Assembly (NCBI GenBank): GCA_036346225.1
Contig: JARFIW010000500.1
Location: forward strand, 1,674,001-1,738,000
DNA: 64,000 bases
Reading direction: 5' to 3'
Source of the DNA: Platerodrilus igneus
Lineage: Eukaryota; Arthropoda; Insecta; Coleoptera; Lycidae
Under the pieces are notes generated by a model. That model was not told where the DNA came from, made no database searches, and was given only the letters and a program-made list of their open reading frames with translations. The position numbers and the translations under genes are program-made. Of this stretch, positions 11,385 to 24,080 are shown piece after piece; the first letter of the stretch is position 1; each line of letters opens with the position of its first letter.

Positions 11385-11626
11385 TACCGCCCACCAAATT
11401 CATAGAATTTTGAAAAGGAGGGAAGTAGGTTGGGTGAAGGAAATCACATGGGATTTGACCTTGCTAGGAAAACAGGTAACGAAAGATAGGGTGGTACACT
11501 ACAGCGAGCGATATTACCAACTATGAAAAATATAAAAAAAAATATATGTAAATAAGCAAATATGTAAAAATAATATACTACTATACATGTAAGAAATGTG
11601 TATATACATCTAAACATAAAATAAAA

Positions 11627-12277
11627 TTAAAATACCGGTAGCGGCGCTAGTTTGACCAAAGGTCGTTTTAGTGTGCCATGTGCCGTTTTGATTTCAGCGA
11701 CACGTATAATACCGTCCGCACCGGGAAAGGTATTAATAATACGACCAAACTTCCATTGAAGTGGAGAAAGCTGGTCGTCCTTGATGAGGACAATAGTGTC
11801 CTTTTCAACTTGTCAGACACCTACCTTAGAGTGCCATTTAACCTTTTGATTCAGAGTATGTAAGTACTCATGGCTCCAGCGAGCCCAAAAGTCTTGGTGG
11901 AGTTTTTGCAGGAGTTTCCACCTGCTCTTTAATGGTAAAACGTTGGTTGAATGGTCCTCATCTGGTGGTGCAGAAAGAGGCTCCATAGTTAGGAAATGAC
12001 CTGGTGTTAGGCAACGCAAGTCATTTGGATCCGAACTCAAGGCGCAGAGTGGCCTTGAATTTAGAACAGATTCAATTTGTGTAAGAACTGTGTAAAGTTC
12101 CTCAAAGGTAAGTTTTTGTTCGCCGATTACGCGAGCTAGGTGTGTCTTTACCGACTTAACACCGCTTTCCCACAAGCCACCGAAGTGAGGGGCGCTAGGT
12201 GGATTAAACGACCACTTTATCTTTTCTGAGGTTACTGCACTATGCAGATAACTCATAAGCTGACGATAGGCACCTAC
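11627..12277 (-). pseudogene. BEL integrase C-terminal part
   Basis: Continuation of the BEL integrase beyond the nested gypsy element. It starts at the insertion point with VGAYRQLMSY, has APHFGGLWESGVKSVK with the catalytic Glu, then the conserved LNSRPL. The C-terminal domain (QWKFGRIINTFPG, RPLVKLAPL) ends at a stop at 11627-11629. An in-frame TGA near 11811 interrupts it. The N-terminal part lies at 16956-18165. Confidence 0.9.
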
Positions 12278-12282
12278 AAAAT

Positions 12283-12485
12283 TGTCATGTATTGTATACA
12301 TGAACTGTAGTGTAGTCATCACTTATTCATAGAGGACTTGATGTTTTAATATATTGAAAGATGTCAATTTGACATATGTTTTAGTTATAATAATAATCAG
12401 TTATGAACAAGTTGTAAAAGTACACTTAATAAAGTATTTGGTCTATTTCAATTATTGTTATAAAACGTTAATGTAAAACGTAACA
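12283..12485 (+). repeat. Gypsy 5' LTR
   Basis: 203 bp, TGTCATG...CGTAACA. It contains TATA-rich sequence and AATAAA near 12430. Confidence 0.95.
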
Positions 12486-12679
12486 TGGTGGCAGCGGTAA
12501 AAATCGTGTAAAAAAATTGCGGTTACGGTGTGAAAAAGTCTGAATGCAAAGACAAAGCTACACTTGCAATTTATTACAGTTTAGTTGAAATTAGTAGTAA
12601 TACTAAGCATTGGAAAATAAAGTCTTTTTTTTGGTTAAAAAACGCGTTATCAAAACCTGCATACTAAACAAAAAGCAGC

Positions 12680-15600
12680 ATGGCGGACCAAAGCAAGGCA
12701 CCGGAAGAAATGCGCTTTAAAGGTGACATCGCTAATAGCTGGAAGCTATGGAAACAAAAATTTGAACTTTATTTGTTAGCAAGTGGGAAAACAGCAAAAG
12801 CCGATAATGTAAAAATTGCCATTTTACTTAATCTTCTGGGCGATGAAGGAATTCAAATATTTAATACGTTTGAATATACAGCTGAAGAAGACCAGTCTAA
12901 GTTAAGTGTTGTGTTATCAAAGTTTGATGCATATTCAAATCCAATTAAAAATTTGGTGTACGAACACTTTAAATTCTTTAAAAGAGACCAACTACCGGAT
13001 GAAACCGTAGATCAGTTTATAACTGCATTACGACAACTGTCGTCTACTTGCGAATTTAAAGAAAAAGATGTGTTGATAAGGGTTCGAATTGTACTGGGCA
13101 TAAGAGATGCACGAATCCAAGAGAAGTTATTACAAGTACAAAACTTGGAACTTCATGAGGCGGTTCAAATCTGTCGTTCGATGGAAAGCAGTGTAAACAC
13201 TCAAAAGGAAATCATTAGGGAAACAGCTAGTATTAGTACAATAACGCGTCATGGGAAGCAAAATAAAGGCATAACTGGTGAATCTTCAGTTAGAAAGAAC
13301 AATCCTGCTCAAGGTAGATTTGCGACGTCTTCTAGCCAGGGAAATAACTACAAACAAGGTAACAAATGCACAAGGTGTGGTTTAGTACATTCAGATGGTA
13401 AGTGCCCTGCTTTAAATCGATATTGTAGTAGATGTAAGCTGAAAGGTCACTACAGGAAATTTTGTAAAACTCTGAATGTTCATGACATTGAAAATTTAGA
13501 TGTTTTTGACAGTAACGAGTCTGATTCAACCGATCATGTTGTCTGGACAATCACTGATGCAACTGTTAATTCAGTAGAGTGGTTAGAAACAATTAAAATA
13601 AGTCATGTAGCTGTAACGTTAAAAATAGATACAGGGAGTCAAGTTAATATATTAAATCTAAATGACTTTAAAAGTTTAGGTATTGACAACAGTGAGTTAG
13701 TCAAAACAACTCCTACACTATGTTCATATACAGGTCATAAAATTGTAATATTAGGTAAAATTCATTTACAATGTAGCTATAAGCAAATGCAAAAGAGTCT
13801 TTTGTTTTATGTTGCGGATTCAACGTCTGCCTGTTCATTGTTGGGACTTGGTGCTATTAGGGAATTGAAAATAATTAATAATCCTAATGTTAAGAAAAAG
13901 TCTATTGAAAACCTCGCAGATGCTGTTGAAATAATAGCAGAATCCCCAAAATACATGCCTAGTAGTGTCCAGGAAATTGTGGAAAAACATTCATCTGTGT
14001 TTTCGGGTATTGGTTGTGTGAACAGAAGCTATAAAATTACATTAGCTGAAAATGCAATACCTCGCATTTCAGCTGCTAGAAAAATCCCCTTGGCTTTAAA
14101 ACCAAAAGTAAAAAAAAAGCTTGATGAAATGGTTACTGAAAATATTATAGTACCAATAAGCGAGCCTACAGATTGGGTGAATCCCATTGTTGTAGTTGCA
14201 AAGCCAAGTGGTGACATCAGAGTGTGTATGGACCCTAGGGCACTAAACGTTTTCATAAAACGTGAAAATTTTCTAATACCCACTCAACACGTGCTTTTTA
14301 GTCAATTGGCTGGTGCAAAATATTTCTCTTTACTGGATGCATCATCTGCATTTTTGCAAATTCCACTTGACGCAGACAGTTCTAAGCTTTGTACCATAGC
14401 AACTCCGTTTGGAAGATATAAATATCTTCGCCTTCCTTATGGAATTTCATCGGCTCCCGAGATATTCTAAAAATTTATCCATGAAACCCTAGACGGATTA
14501 CAAGGAGTAATAGCCTATTTTGATGATATTCTCGTGTTTGGAAACACTGTTGATGAACATAATCGAAGTTTGAACTTAGTTCTTGAGAGAATTGCAAGAA
14601 CAGGCTTGACATTAAATTTAGAAAAATCTAAGTTTGGGTTAACTCAAGTAAAATTTCTAGGTCATGTAATCAACGAACAAGGCATAGCTCCTGATGGGCA
14701 AAAAATACAAGCTATTCAGAAGATGAACCCCCCTAGCAATAAAAAAGAACTACAGAGGTTTCTCGGAATGATTACATACCTAGCTAAATTTATTCCAAAC
14801 CTCTCGACAGAAACTGCACCTCTTAGGAAATTACTAAGTTTTAAGAATACATGGCAATGGTCTGCTAATGAAGAAAAATGTTTTGATAAATTAAAACAAT
14901 TAGTCACCACAACGCCAGTATTGTCATTTTTTAATCCTGAAAAAGATACAGTGGTTTCTGTTGATGCTAGTCCCTATGGATTGGGGGCGGTGATCAATCA
15001 AGATGGTTGCCCTGTCGAATATGCGTCTGTATCATTAACAGAAACTCAACAACGATACAACCATATTGAAAAAGAGCTGCTCGCCATAGTTTTTGGCTGT
15101 GAACGCTTTCACTATTATCTGTTCGGTAATAAATTCAAGGTTGAAACTGATCATCGTCCATTATTGGGCATATTAAAGAAACCCTTAGATGAGCTTTCCC
15201 CTAGAATACAACGGTTAGTGCTTCGTCTACTAAGATATGAGTTTGAAATAACATATGTCCCAGGAAAGCTTAGGAAGTTTCCTGATACGTTAAGTCGCGA
15301 CCCAACTCGTGACACATTAAATACTAATTATTTAGACACGTATTTACGTGTATATTCAATAATATCTACAACACCGGATAATGAGAAACGGTTACTGAGA
15401 GCAATCGAGGAAGATCCTGCTTTACAAAAAGTAAAATTTTACGTCATGAATGGATGGCCTAACCATAAATCAAACGTTCCTCCTTCTGTAAAGCCGTTTT
15501 GGACGGTAAGAAATTATATTTATCTACATAAAGGAGTTTTATTTTATCAAAAAAGAATGATAATACCAACTTCACTTCAAGATGAATTTCTTACTTTGTT

Positions 15601-16708
15601 ACATCGGGCACATCAAGGCGTAGTTTCCTGTAAAAAATTAGCTCAAATATCCATCTATTGGCCTGGAATCACACAAGCAATAGAAAAACGTATTCTTAGC
15701 TGTATAACATGTCAGCGTTACTCTTCATCAAACCCTCTGGAACCATTGATTCCACATGAGATTCCTGAATTGCCTTGGCAAAAGGTAGGCCTAGATTTCA
15801 AATCGCTTGGCCAAAATCATTTTCTAGTAATGGTTGACTACTACAGCAAACTAACAGTAGTTAACAAAATACACAATAAAATTGCAGAAACAGTAATATC
15901 CACACTCAAAAACGTATTTCAAACTCATGGCATACCTCAAGAATTATTTTCAGACAATGGTCCACCATTCAACTCCTACGAGTTTGAAAAATTTGCAAAA
16001 AGATACGATATTACCTTAAAAACTTCAAGCCCTATATATCCTAGATCAAATGGGATGATTGAAAGGGCCATTCAGACAGTCAAAGGTCTTCTCACCAAAG
16101 CCTATCAAAACAACGAGGACCCCTTCTTAGCAGTTTTACAATACAATGCTACACCTAAGGATGACTTACCTTCTCCTTGTGTACTGGCCATGGGTCGTAT
16201 GATTAGAACTTCAATTCCTGTAGTAAAACAGCAATTAAAGCCTATGTACAGCACAAAAGGTATCAAAAGTAAACTACAAGCAAGACAACATAAACAAGCA
16301 ATGTACTATAACAGAGGTGTGAAGGATCTTGATAAACTTAAACCGGGACAACGCATATTATTGCAAAATAACAAAAGGGACTGGAAGCCTGGTATCATCT
16401 CAAAACAATGTGGAGAGCGAGATTACTTGGTTGAGGTCGAACATGGACAATATCGAAGAAATCGTCAGCATCTAAGACCTCTTCAACCTTCCACCACACC
16501 ACGTTATTCAAGTAACCAAAGAAATGATAACTCAGTAGAAATATCAATTTCAGAAAACAAAAAAGTAATTCCTGCTGGTGAAACCAATACCTTAATTCAG
16601 AATTCCAATTCGTTTCAGGAACACGGATCTCCGACAAATCCTACTGCACATACGACTGTTACTAAAAGTGGTCGTGTTGTGAGAGCACCACTTAAACTAG
16701 ATTTATAA
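12680..16708 (+). pseudogene. Ty3/gypsy gag-pol polyprotein with one nonsense codon
   Basis: The frame starts at ATG 12680. Gag spans about residues 1-225, followed by two zinc-knuckle-like Cys/His clusters (about residues 230-263, CTRCGLVHSDGKC and CSRCKLKGHYRKFC). The protease motif IDTGSQ is near residue 316, and RT starts near 490. TAA at 14468-14470 interrupts RT right after SSAPEIF. The same frame resumes at once through the catalytic FDDIL (14516-14530), RNase H (VDASPYGLG, TDHRPLL) and integrase (HRAHQ...CITC zinc site, LDF, SDNGPP, catalytic E in NGMIERA). A downstream ATG at 14534 lies after the catalytic Asp pair, so neither half alone has the RT centre. Gag, pol order and the single frame suggest the Mag-like branch of Ty3/gypsy. 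Confidence 0.95.
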
Positions 16709-16747
16709 TGTTACTTGTGTAATAATGCTATTTCTTAAGAAAAGGCG

Positions 16748-16950
16748 TGTCATGTATTGTATACATGAACTGTAGTGTAGTCATCACTTATTCATAGAGG
16801 ACTTGATGTTTTAATATATTGAAAGATGTCAATTTGACATATGTTTTAGTTATAATAATAATCAGTTATGAACAAGTTGTAAAAGTACACTTAATAAAGT
16901 ATTTGGTCTATTTCAATTATTGTTATAAAACGTTAATGTAAAACGTAACA
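16748..16950 (+). repeat. Gypsy 3' LTR
   Basis: 203 bp, identical by my reading to the 5' LTR. A purine-rich tract AAGAAAAGG lies just upstream. Confidence 0.95.
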
Positions 16951-16955
16951 AAAAT

Positions 16956-18165
16956 TAGTACCGCAATCACTAAATATCTGAGAACAGCGTCCTCGACGTG
17001 CTATAAATCGTCGCAAAGCGGCAAGAAACGCGTCTGCCGACAAATCCGAAACAAGTTCAATATGTGCTGCCTTAGTGGCAAAACAAACAAAAATACAAAT
17101 ATAAGCCTTAAGAGTTTTAGAGCCTCGTAGGCGGTTAGCCTTTATTAAAAGAGGGCCAGCAAAATCAACACCAACAATACTGAACGGTTTGATTTGGGTA
17201 ATACGTGCTGCCGGTAGGTCTCCCATAGGAGGAGTTACCAGGACCGGTTTGGTACGAAAACATCTATGACATGATGATAAATAATTTCTGATTGAATTTT
17301 TAATAGAAAGGATCCAGAAATTCTGTTGGATAAGATACGCTGTGGTATTAACACCGGGATGGTAATACCTTTCATGAGTTGACCGAATGATAAGTTCGGT
17401 TAATCGATGCCGCTGAGGCAATAACGCAGGAAACTTTTCGAAATAGGAAAGCGAAGAGTGTGTCAAGCGCCCACCTACTCTTAAGATATTTTGTGGATCA
17501 ACAAATGGAGAAAGTTTTCGCAAGCTTTTAGGTAATTTACGGTTTGCCTTGATCGAAGCTATTTCCTTTGAAAATGTAACATTTTGTACATGCCGAACGA
17601 TAATCATGAGAGCATTGTGTAATTCAATGTCTGTTAAGGGACCCGTATGACGTTGAGCCATGGGTTTAAAAAATCTATAAATGTAAGCCACGATGCCTTG
17701 GATTTTATATAACGATGAAAAGCGACTTAGTAAAAGGTCAATGACGTTTGGATCTGTTTGAGCGACAAATGTTAGGATCTTCTTTTCCGTAGTTACCTCG
17801 GCAATTGAGGTTGACAATGTTGGTTGAGGCGGCCACGAGTCACTAGGGTAGTGAAGCCATTCAGGCCCCGCCCACCATAGCGAACATGAAATAACCGCGC
17901 TTGGCATTAATCCCCGAGATGCAGGATCAGCCGGATTATGCGAAGATTTAATATAAAACCATCGGCTAGGTGCAATGATTTCTTGAATGTGGCTAACACG
18001 GTTTGCCACAAAAGTTTTCCAACGAAAAGGTGGAGAACGTATCCAAGTGAGAGCGACCGTAGAATCACTCCACGCTGAAACATCGGAGATGTCAATCAAG
18101 CCTTGATAAGAACGAATGGTAAAAGAAAGTAAATCGGTTAATAAAACGGCGGCACATAATTCCAA
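16956..18165 (-). pseudogene. BEL RNase H end and integrase N-terminal part
   Basis: The minus-strand frame starts in the RNase H region (SDSTVALTWI, HNPADPASRG). It then has the integrase zinc-binding domain (H..H near THERYYHPG and CHRC) and the catalytic core (VGVDFAGPL with the first Asp; SDCGTNF with the second). The frame is cut by the gypsy insertion one residue after GTNF and resumes at 12277. The usual Asn of SDNGTNF is Cys here. The frame from 18206-18988 joins this one through a frameshift near 18240. Confidence 0.92.
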
Positions 18166-18205
18166 ACGTGGAATTGAAATGCGCTTAATTGGAGCTACTT
18201 TTGTT

Positions 18206-18988
18206 TTAGCGGTTACAAATTGTACAGTTATTTCTCCAGTAGTTTGATTTATGAACTGGGAAATATACTACCGCTGCATACCCTACCTCGCTAGCATCGC
18301 AAAACCCATGCAAATGACAAGTAAAAGGATCCGAAGGGGGTAAACAACGTGGTAACTTTAGTGACGATAATAACGGCAATTCTTCTTGATACTGCTGCCA
18401 TTGAGACGAAATGTCTGCTGGTGGGATGTCATCCCAATTTAAACCTAACATCCACAGATGCTGGATTAGGCGTTTCGCAAAAAGTGTTAGTGGGGCTAAA
18501 AACCCTAATGGATCATATATTCTGGCAACTTGCGAAAGTATGTTGCGCTTTGTACATATTGGGTTTAATGGTTTAACCCGAAATGAGAAAATATCTTCTG
18601 TAGGTGACCATTGAAGACCTAATATTTTTATTGATTCGTCCGAATCGAAATCGAGAGAAGTATATTGGCAAAAATCTGACGGGATGCCTTCCAAAATAGA
18701 AACTGAATTAGAACTCCATTTTCGAAGTTCAAAACCAGCCAAAAGTAAAAGTCGGATAAGTTGATCTTTAATTTCGCGGGCCGATTGTATAGAATCTCCA
18801 CCGGCGACGAAATCATCAATATATAGATTTGACCGTATAGCCTCAGCGGCTAACGGAAACCTTTTGCCTTCGTCAATGGCTAATTGCTGAAGAGTTTTTA
18901 ATGCTAGATAAGGCGATGACTTAATACCATAGGTCACTGTATTAAGCTGATAAGTCTGAATGGGTTCTTCTGCGGAGAACCGCCACAC
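18206..18988 (-). pseudogene. BEL reverse transcriptase C-part and RNase H
   Basis: Contains the RT catalytic box NLYIDDF (about residue 53) after GIKSSPYLA, the connecting Peptidase_A17-type region (RIYDPLGFLAPL), and the first RNase H motif GFCDASEVGYAA. This order is characteristic of BEL/Pao. It is separated from the upstream RT frame by a frameshift near 18990 and from the downstream frame by one near 18240. Confidence 0.93.
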
Positions 18989-18990
18989 AA

Positions 18991-19854
18991 TTAATTGAAA
19001 CTTTCGATGTTTTCGGTAACCAAAATTTGTCGATACATTTGGCGAACATCACAGGTAAAAACGAAACGATGAGAGCGAAATTTAAGTAAGATTGACGAAA
19101 TGTCTTTTTGGAGACTAGGTCCAGCCAATTGAGTGTCATTAAGTGACACGTTGTTTTTAGCCTTTGCAGAGGCGTCAAAAACCACACGAATTTTAGAAGT
19201 ATGACCTTCCTCTTTAAACACAGGGTGATGAGGTAAAAAATAATTATCGTTCCCAACGGGCGGAGAATCGAGTAATGCCATATGACCCGCATCAAGATAG
19301 TCCTGCATGAAATTGTTGTATTGGGCGCGTAGCTCCGGTTGAGCATGCAATTTGCGCTCCAACGAAAATAGTCTTTTTTTAGCCATGTCAAAGGAATTAT
19401 CAAAAACGGACAAAGTATCGTTGAACGGTAACGCAACAATAAAACGACCGCTAGGGTCACGAGAAAACGTGTTTTCAAAAATCAAATCTGCCTTTTCTTC
19501 CTCCGGAGAAGTATAAGGCTTGGATGGCAACTCTTCTATCTCCCAAAACCGCCTTAGGGTCTGGTCGATAGGATCTTCTACAGAAGTAAAAAATGCTTGG
19601 ACAGTATCAGACTGCAAGCTTTTTGTGGGACCAATAATAGTCCAACCAAAAATTGTATTTATGGCGGCAGGCTGAAGAAATTTGCCATGTATAACACCGC
19701 CATTGATGATGAACGGATAAACATCTGCTCCAAGGAGCATGTCAATAGTTCCTGGAGAGTTCCAGGTCGGGTCTGCAAAGTGCAGGCCGCATAAGTGTTC
19801 CCAATTATTAGGAACTTCAACGCTAGGTAGTATGCCAGATATTGACGAAAGCAC
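18991..19854 (-). pseudogene. BEL protease end and reverse transcriptase N-part
   Basis: Includes the end of the DUF1758 protease-linked region (LLGADVYPFII), then RT N-terminal motifs (YFLPHHPVFKEE, RVVFDASAK) and the first catalytic Asp box FTCDVRQMYRQI. Its reading frame extends upstream to about 19950, where a single-base frame break separates it from the gag-protease frame. Confidence 0.92.
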
Positions 19855-19921
19855 AAAGGTTGTGACTTCTAGAGATTTTTCAGAGTCTAAAATAGAGCGA
19901 ATGGTGCAGCTGACGGCACCT

Positions 19922-21418
19922 CTATTGACCGCTGAAGTTGTCTGCCCAAGTCCATAAATCGGAACTTGAGAACGTATGCGTAAGCCAAAGTTTGCTCACG
20001 CAATCGTCTCGAATAAAGCTAGCTTGAGAGCCAGGGTCTAAGAGTACCCTGATCGGTTTGTATCTACCAGACCGGTCTTGAACTTCCACAACAGCAGTGG
20101 AGAGTAAGACAGTAACCCCAAGATTTGAATTCGTCTGTGAAGACAAAACATTTGCCGGAATAGGAGAGGCTGACTGCGTCCTATTGGCATTTTTATGCAT
20201 AGGTGTAGCGGTCGGTTCAGCTGAACGGCTAGAAGCAGGTTGCGGTTCAAAATGTAGCAAGGTATGATGCGGCTTGGCGCAAGTTCGACAGGAATTATAA
20301 GATTTGCATTTCTTGGACGCATGGTCTGTTCGTAAGCAATTTAAACAAAGGCGTAAGCGTTTGACAATGTCGAAACGTTCCGTCGGAGTTTTCTTTAGAA
20401 ACGATTGACATCTGTAAATTAAGTGATTGCCCTTGCAAGAAGGACAATGGTGCGAAAATGAATTATTTGAGTCACTGGAGCTACTTGGTGTATCCAGTGA
20501 AACTACGTTAGAAGAAACTTTTGGTTTAAATTGAAACGCTGAGGATTTCTTAGGCACTGATGTGTGAGATGTATGGACAGTCGTCGAATAAGAAACAGGT
20601 GCGGTTGAAGAAAAGGTTTCCAACGCTGCACATTGTTGAGTTAAAAAATATCTCAAACCCTCGAAATTAGGTATTTGCTTCGGATCCGATTGGAGTTCGA
20701 AGCGTTTTCTAGTGAACGGATCGAGCTTTTCTAAAAGAAAATCGACTAGAATAAAGTTCCAATGTTCAGTGGGAAACTTTAAGTTAGTTAGAACAGCAAG
20801 GTTCTCTGAAAAACAATCAATAAGTGCCCTAAGTTTCTTAGGGTCTTCTGATTTTAAAGGTGGAAAGTCTTTCATAGCTTTCCAATGCAAAGTTGCCAAT
20901 AAACGCGGATTGCTAAATCTCTCACGCAAGGCGTTATATGAAATGATAAAATTATCTCCTAAAATGGGTACCGATTTAATGATTTTCAAAGACTCCCCGC
21001 TACAGGAATTGATAAGGTAATTTAGCTTTTCGATATTGGACAGCGACGCGTTATTATAGACCAGACTGTCAAATAAATCGATGAAAGACAAAAATTCAGT
21101 TACCTCATTATTGAAAAGTGGGAGCTTTAACGGTAACAATTTTGATCCCGAGTTGCTTGGAGCATTTTCAATGATTTGTGGTGCTTTCATTTCTTGCATC
21201 GTTTCGAGATGCAGCAGTATGCAATAATAAGCGGAATCTACTTCCTTCCGTAAAGCGTTGTAATTTAATAATTCTGCCTCGTCACAGGAGGCTAAGACAG
21301 CAACTAAAATTGTATTGAAATCTCTGTAAAGGTCATTTACTCCCCTTGTTTGAATAAGGAACAACGTTTTTAAAGTTGGGTCACTTTGTATAGCGTTACC
21401 CAATTCCAACATTTCCAT
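19922..21418 (-). pseudogene. BEL gag and aspartic protease
   Basis: 498 codons from ATG 21418. The N-terminal half is a DUF1759-type gag (LPLFNNEVTEFLSFIDLFDS; LSNIEKLNYL). Cys/His clusters follow at about residues 325-390 (CPSCKGNHLIYRC, CLNCLRTDHASKKC, CRTCAKPHH). A DUF1758 aspartic protease begins near residue 455 (LLDPGSQASFI), with DPGS instead of DTGS, usual in this group. The frame breaks near 19975, where the protease continues in another frame. The gag domain start is inferred from the first ATG. Confidence 0.92.
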
Positions 21419-22117
21419 AATGCGTGTTTCCAGTAATCCGAGTTCTGAAATATTCTGAAAGGCCTACACTATAAAAATGCTGTAAAACGGCAAAGCTCAA
21501 GATGTGCGCTGAGAAATATTAAAATATTATGAGTTGTTCAAGGCACGAAAAGGTAAGATAGCCTATAAACCAATACATCACGTTTTATGACTATTAGCCT
21601 GCAATGTGGTCTTAAACGAGACGTCGAAAACCTACCGGTTTGTCAAACAAAGCCTAAAGATAAGATTTACAGCTTACAACCCGGGCGGCTTTACATCAAA
21701 GCTCACAGGATCCACCAACATTTAAAAACATGTGGTTATCATATTTGCAAGATGCAGCTTTTACATTCTATTACTCTGCAAATGTATTAAATATTTTACG
21801 TTGTAAACCGCCTGAAAGGGTTGTATGTGAAAACTAAAAACGCGCAATGGCTTTTAGTGCAAATTAACAAATTTTATATTAAGGATTTGTTTGTAATTAA
21901 ACGCTGGTTTAATTACGGCGAAATCACTAAATTTAGTCTAACGAAAGTATGTAGCTAATATTGTACATATTTTAACCCGCTAAATATGGAGCTTGAACAC
22001 AAATTTAAAGCTAAATCATTAATTAATTAAAAACGCTCGCTGAAATGCAACATAATATTTAATTTAGGACATGCGTATTAACATAGGACTAGTTAATTCG
22101 GATCGAATTAGGACCAA
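21419..22117 (-). other. BEL 5' leader
   Basis: About 700 bp between the 5' LTR and the gag ATG, noncoding. The tRNA primer site candidate is at 22100-22116 (minus strand). Confidence 0.75.
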
Positions 22118-22522
22118 TGGGTTGTTGGGAATGATAAAGGAGTGATATAAATATGCTAATTATAGGGAAGGACCAATTGCTTTTTGTAGCAATACCGATT
22201 GGCGGTGGAGCGGTTATGTAATAACTAAAAACAACTACACCAAACTACTTAATAAAGGGTATAAATACCTTTTATCCTGTGCCGCTGTGGGCAATAAACG
22301 TTCACACACAAAAGCTTTCGACGGACAACCAATAACACGCACGATTGGGTGTTCGTGTCGCTTTCAAAAGCTCTCATACAACCGTCCTCTGCAAGGGTTC
22401 GAATGCGACTGTTCTCACGCACTTCCACTGTCGGTATATAATGTTTCACTAAAAACTGTAGGATACCCGCACAAAGTATTTATTGTCACCAATTCCAATA
22501 AATGTTCGATGATGACGTAACA
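22118..22522 (-). repeat. BEL 5' LTR
   Basis: 405 bp and nearly identical to 10980-11384; both ends retain TG...CA. Confidence 0.95.
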
Positions 22523-23420
22523 CCAACGATGAAATCATCAGAAAATTCTACCCAAAATGATGACGGAAAAAAGTTAAATCATGTTGTTCAGATTTAAGAT
22601 GCTGGCGGATTATAGAGTACCTGGACCGACTTTTCTACGCCAACTGGCAAATTGAAAAATTGTGTTCTACATCAGCTTATGCACTAGATTAATAAAATAA
22701 ACCAAAGTTTTTCGCGGTCATGCAAAAATTGACATTTACATTACCGTGTTTGGTAGAATTTCCTAAATTCCTAGAAATAGATAATATTACTTAAAAGTGT
22801 AAACCTGTTCCTTTGCACACTATTTTTATTAGTAAGTTTACTTAATAAGGGGGTTAAGGAGACTCCGAGCAAATATAATACTAGACATATCTTAACAAAT
22901 AAAAAAGTGACCAGGATTCTGGAGCAGCAAGGCAAAATACGGCTGCAACAATTTTTTATAGAGAGCAACAAATTACTCCTTGATTAAAAAGTTCCAAAGA
23001 TAAACTTTTTTAAAAAACTGACTTACAAGCATGCATCATATGTGCCGAAAATTTCCAAGAATAGATTCTCCATTTTTTATGCGCTGGGTAGCTGCCATAT
23101 AATACATTCCATCAACAACGAAATCTTCAGAAAATTCTACCCAGAACTATGGCTTACACGGGGAAAAACCAGAAAAAATACGAGACTTGATTTTATCGAG
23201 ATTAAAATCTCGCATAAAAATACGATGCATAGGAAGTGAGGAGTTCTTGGAATACACTGAGCTATATGGGTATACTGATAAGTTATACAAATTGTAATGC
23301 TACATGGGCAAATGTACTCTGCTGATATAATATATCAGAATTTTCTATCGTTGTTCAATAATTGACATTAGCATGGCCAAGCTTGATGAAAATGAGGGAT
23401 TTCAGTGAGCAAAGTACTAC
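22523..23420. repeat. Diverged repeat: end of copy A and copy B
   Basis: 22523-22760 continues the repeat split by the BEL insertion. About 22780-23420 is a second, diverged copy with matching order, for example the shared segment CAGAAAATTCTACCC near 22538 and 23129. No coding frame that I can name. Confidence 0.55.
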
Positions 23421-23760
23421 CAATTTAACTTCAAAACCTCGATGTATTAGATTTTATACAATTCAAGCTGGAGGAAATACAACCGACAATATCAAACAGA
23501 TCCATTCATGAGACGCTGACATGTACGGCAGTCGACAAAACAGCGGGTAGGCTTTTGTATTATAGCCGTCGTTTCAAACGTTTATAATCATTTTACACCC
23601 TCGTCATTTTATACGAAAACTAAAGCTTTCTGTAACTCAAAACCTAAATCATTCAGTAAATAAGAGAAGTCAAAGCAAGTGTCCATGACGATAAACATTT
23701 CTGTATCCTTTACATTTAATTAAAACTGTGATGTAATCTCTACTGAAAAGACAAATGCCG
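23421..23760. other. No gene recognised
   Basis: AT-rich, nothing supported. Confidence 0.5.
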
Positions 23761-24080
23761 GCTTGCCTGAAAATTATTAGTTTTACAAAATTAAATCCAA
23801 CGATTAAAATTCGTCCTGTATGTTTGTTGTGGTTGATTATTTATTCTCTCTCGTTTTTGGGAATGAAACCACGTGTAGTTTTTAATTATATATTTATTGA
23901 CGTTTCGATCCACGACCTAGAATCTTTGTTCAGATAATAACACGTTTATATTTGATATTTATTATATAAATTTAGGATCGTTGTCAAAATAATAACATTT
24001 TTATATTTGACATTTGTTAGTTAAATTATGTAACAAATGACAAGTATAAAACTGTTAGTATTTTGACAATGATCGTAGGT
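23761..24080 (-). repeat. Penelope-type end fragment with hairpin
   Basis: Similar to 53370-53570 and in part to 61800-61910. All three share TGTTTGTTGTGGTT followed by a GGGA-TTAAACC-like segment. A degenerate hammerhead-like hairpin lies at about 23895-23940 (minus: CTGAACA, stem II, GAAACGT). A second palindrome occupies 23967-24077, with arms of about 45 bp around AT-rich sequence. Confidence 0.6.

Larger units (their letters stand above)
12283..16950 (+). mobile_element. Ty3/gypsy retrotransposon nested in the BEL integrase
   Basis: A complete 4668-bp element with 203-bp LTRs (12283-12485 and 16748-16950) that are identical by my reading. TSD AAAAT occurs at 12278-12282 and 16951-16955. 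A primer binding site beginning TGGTGGCAGCGG follows the 5' LTR directly. A single long gag-pol frame runs 12680-16708 with one in-frame stop, and no envelope-like frame follows. Identical LTRs imply recent insertion, the youngest datable event in the window. Confidence 0.97.
10980..22522 (-). mobile_element. BEL/Pao LTR retrotransposon, interrupted by a gypsy element
   Basis: Spans 11.5 kb, of which about 4.67 kb is a nested gypsy insertion. Two 405-bp LTRs start TGTTACGTC and end AACCCA on the minus strand. TSD CCAAC flanks both sides (10975-10979 and 22523-22527). Internal minus-strand frames give, in order, gag-type DUF1759, zinc knuckles, aspartic protease, RT, RNase H and integrase, the BEL/Pao order. 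A tRNA-complementary primer site candidate TGGTCCTAATTCGATCC adjoins the 5' LTR (22100-22116). Several single-base frame breaks plus the nested insertion make it defective. Confidence 0.95.

Noticed and set aside
13332..14283. Minus-strand open frames across the gypsy gag-pol
   Set aside because: They are shadows of the plus-strand polyprotein, which has clear domains.
16700..16747. Envelope gene in the nested gypsy element
   Set aside because: Only about 40 bp separate the pol stop and the 3' LTR, so there is no room for one.
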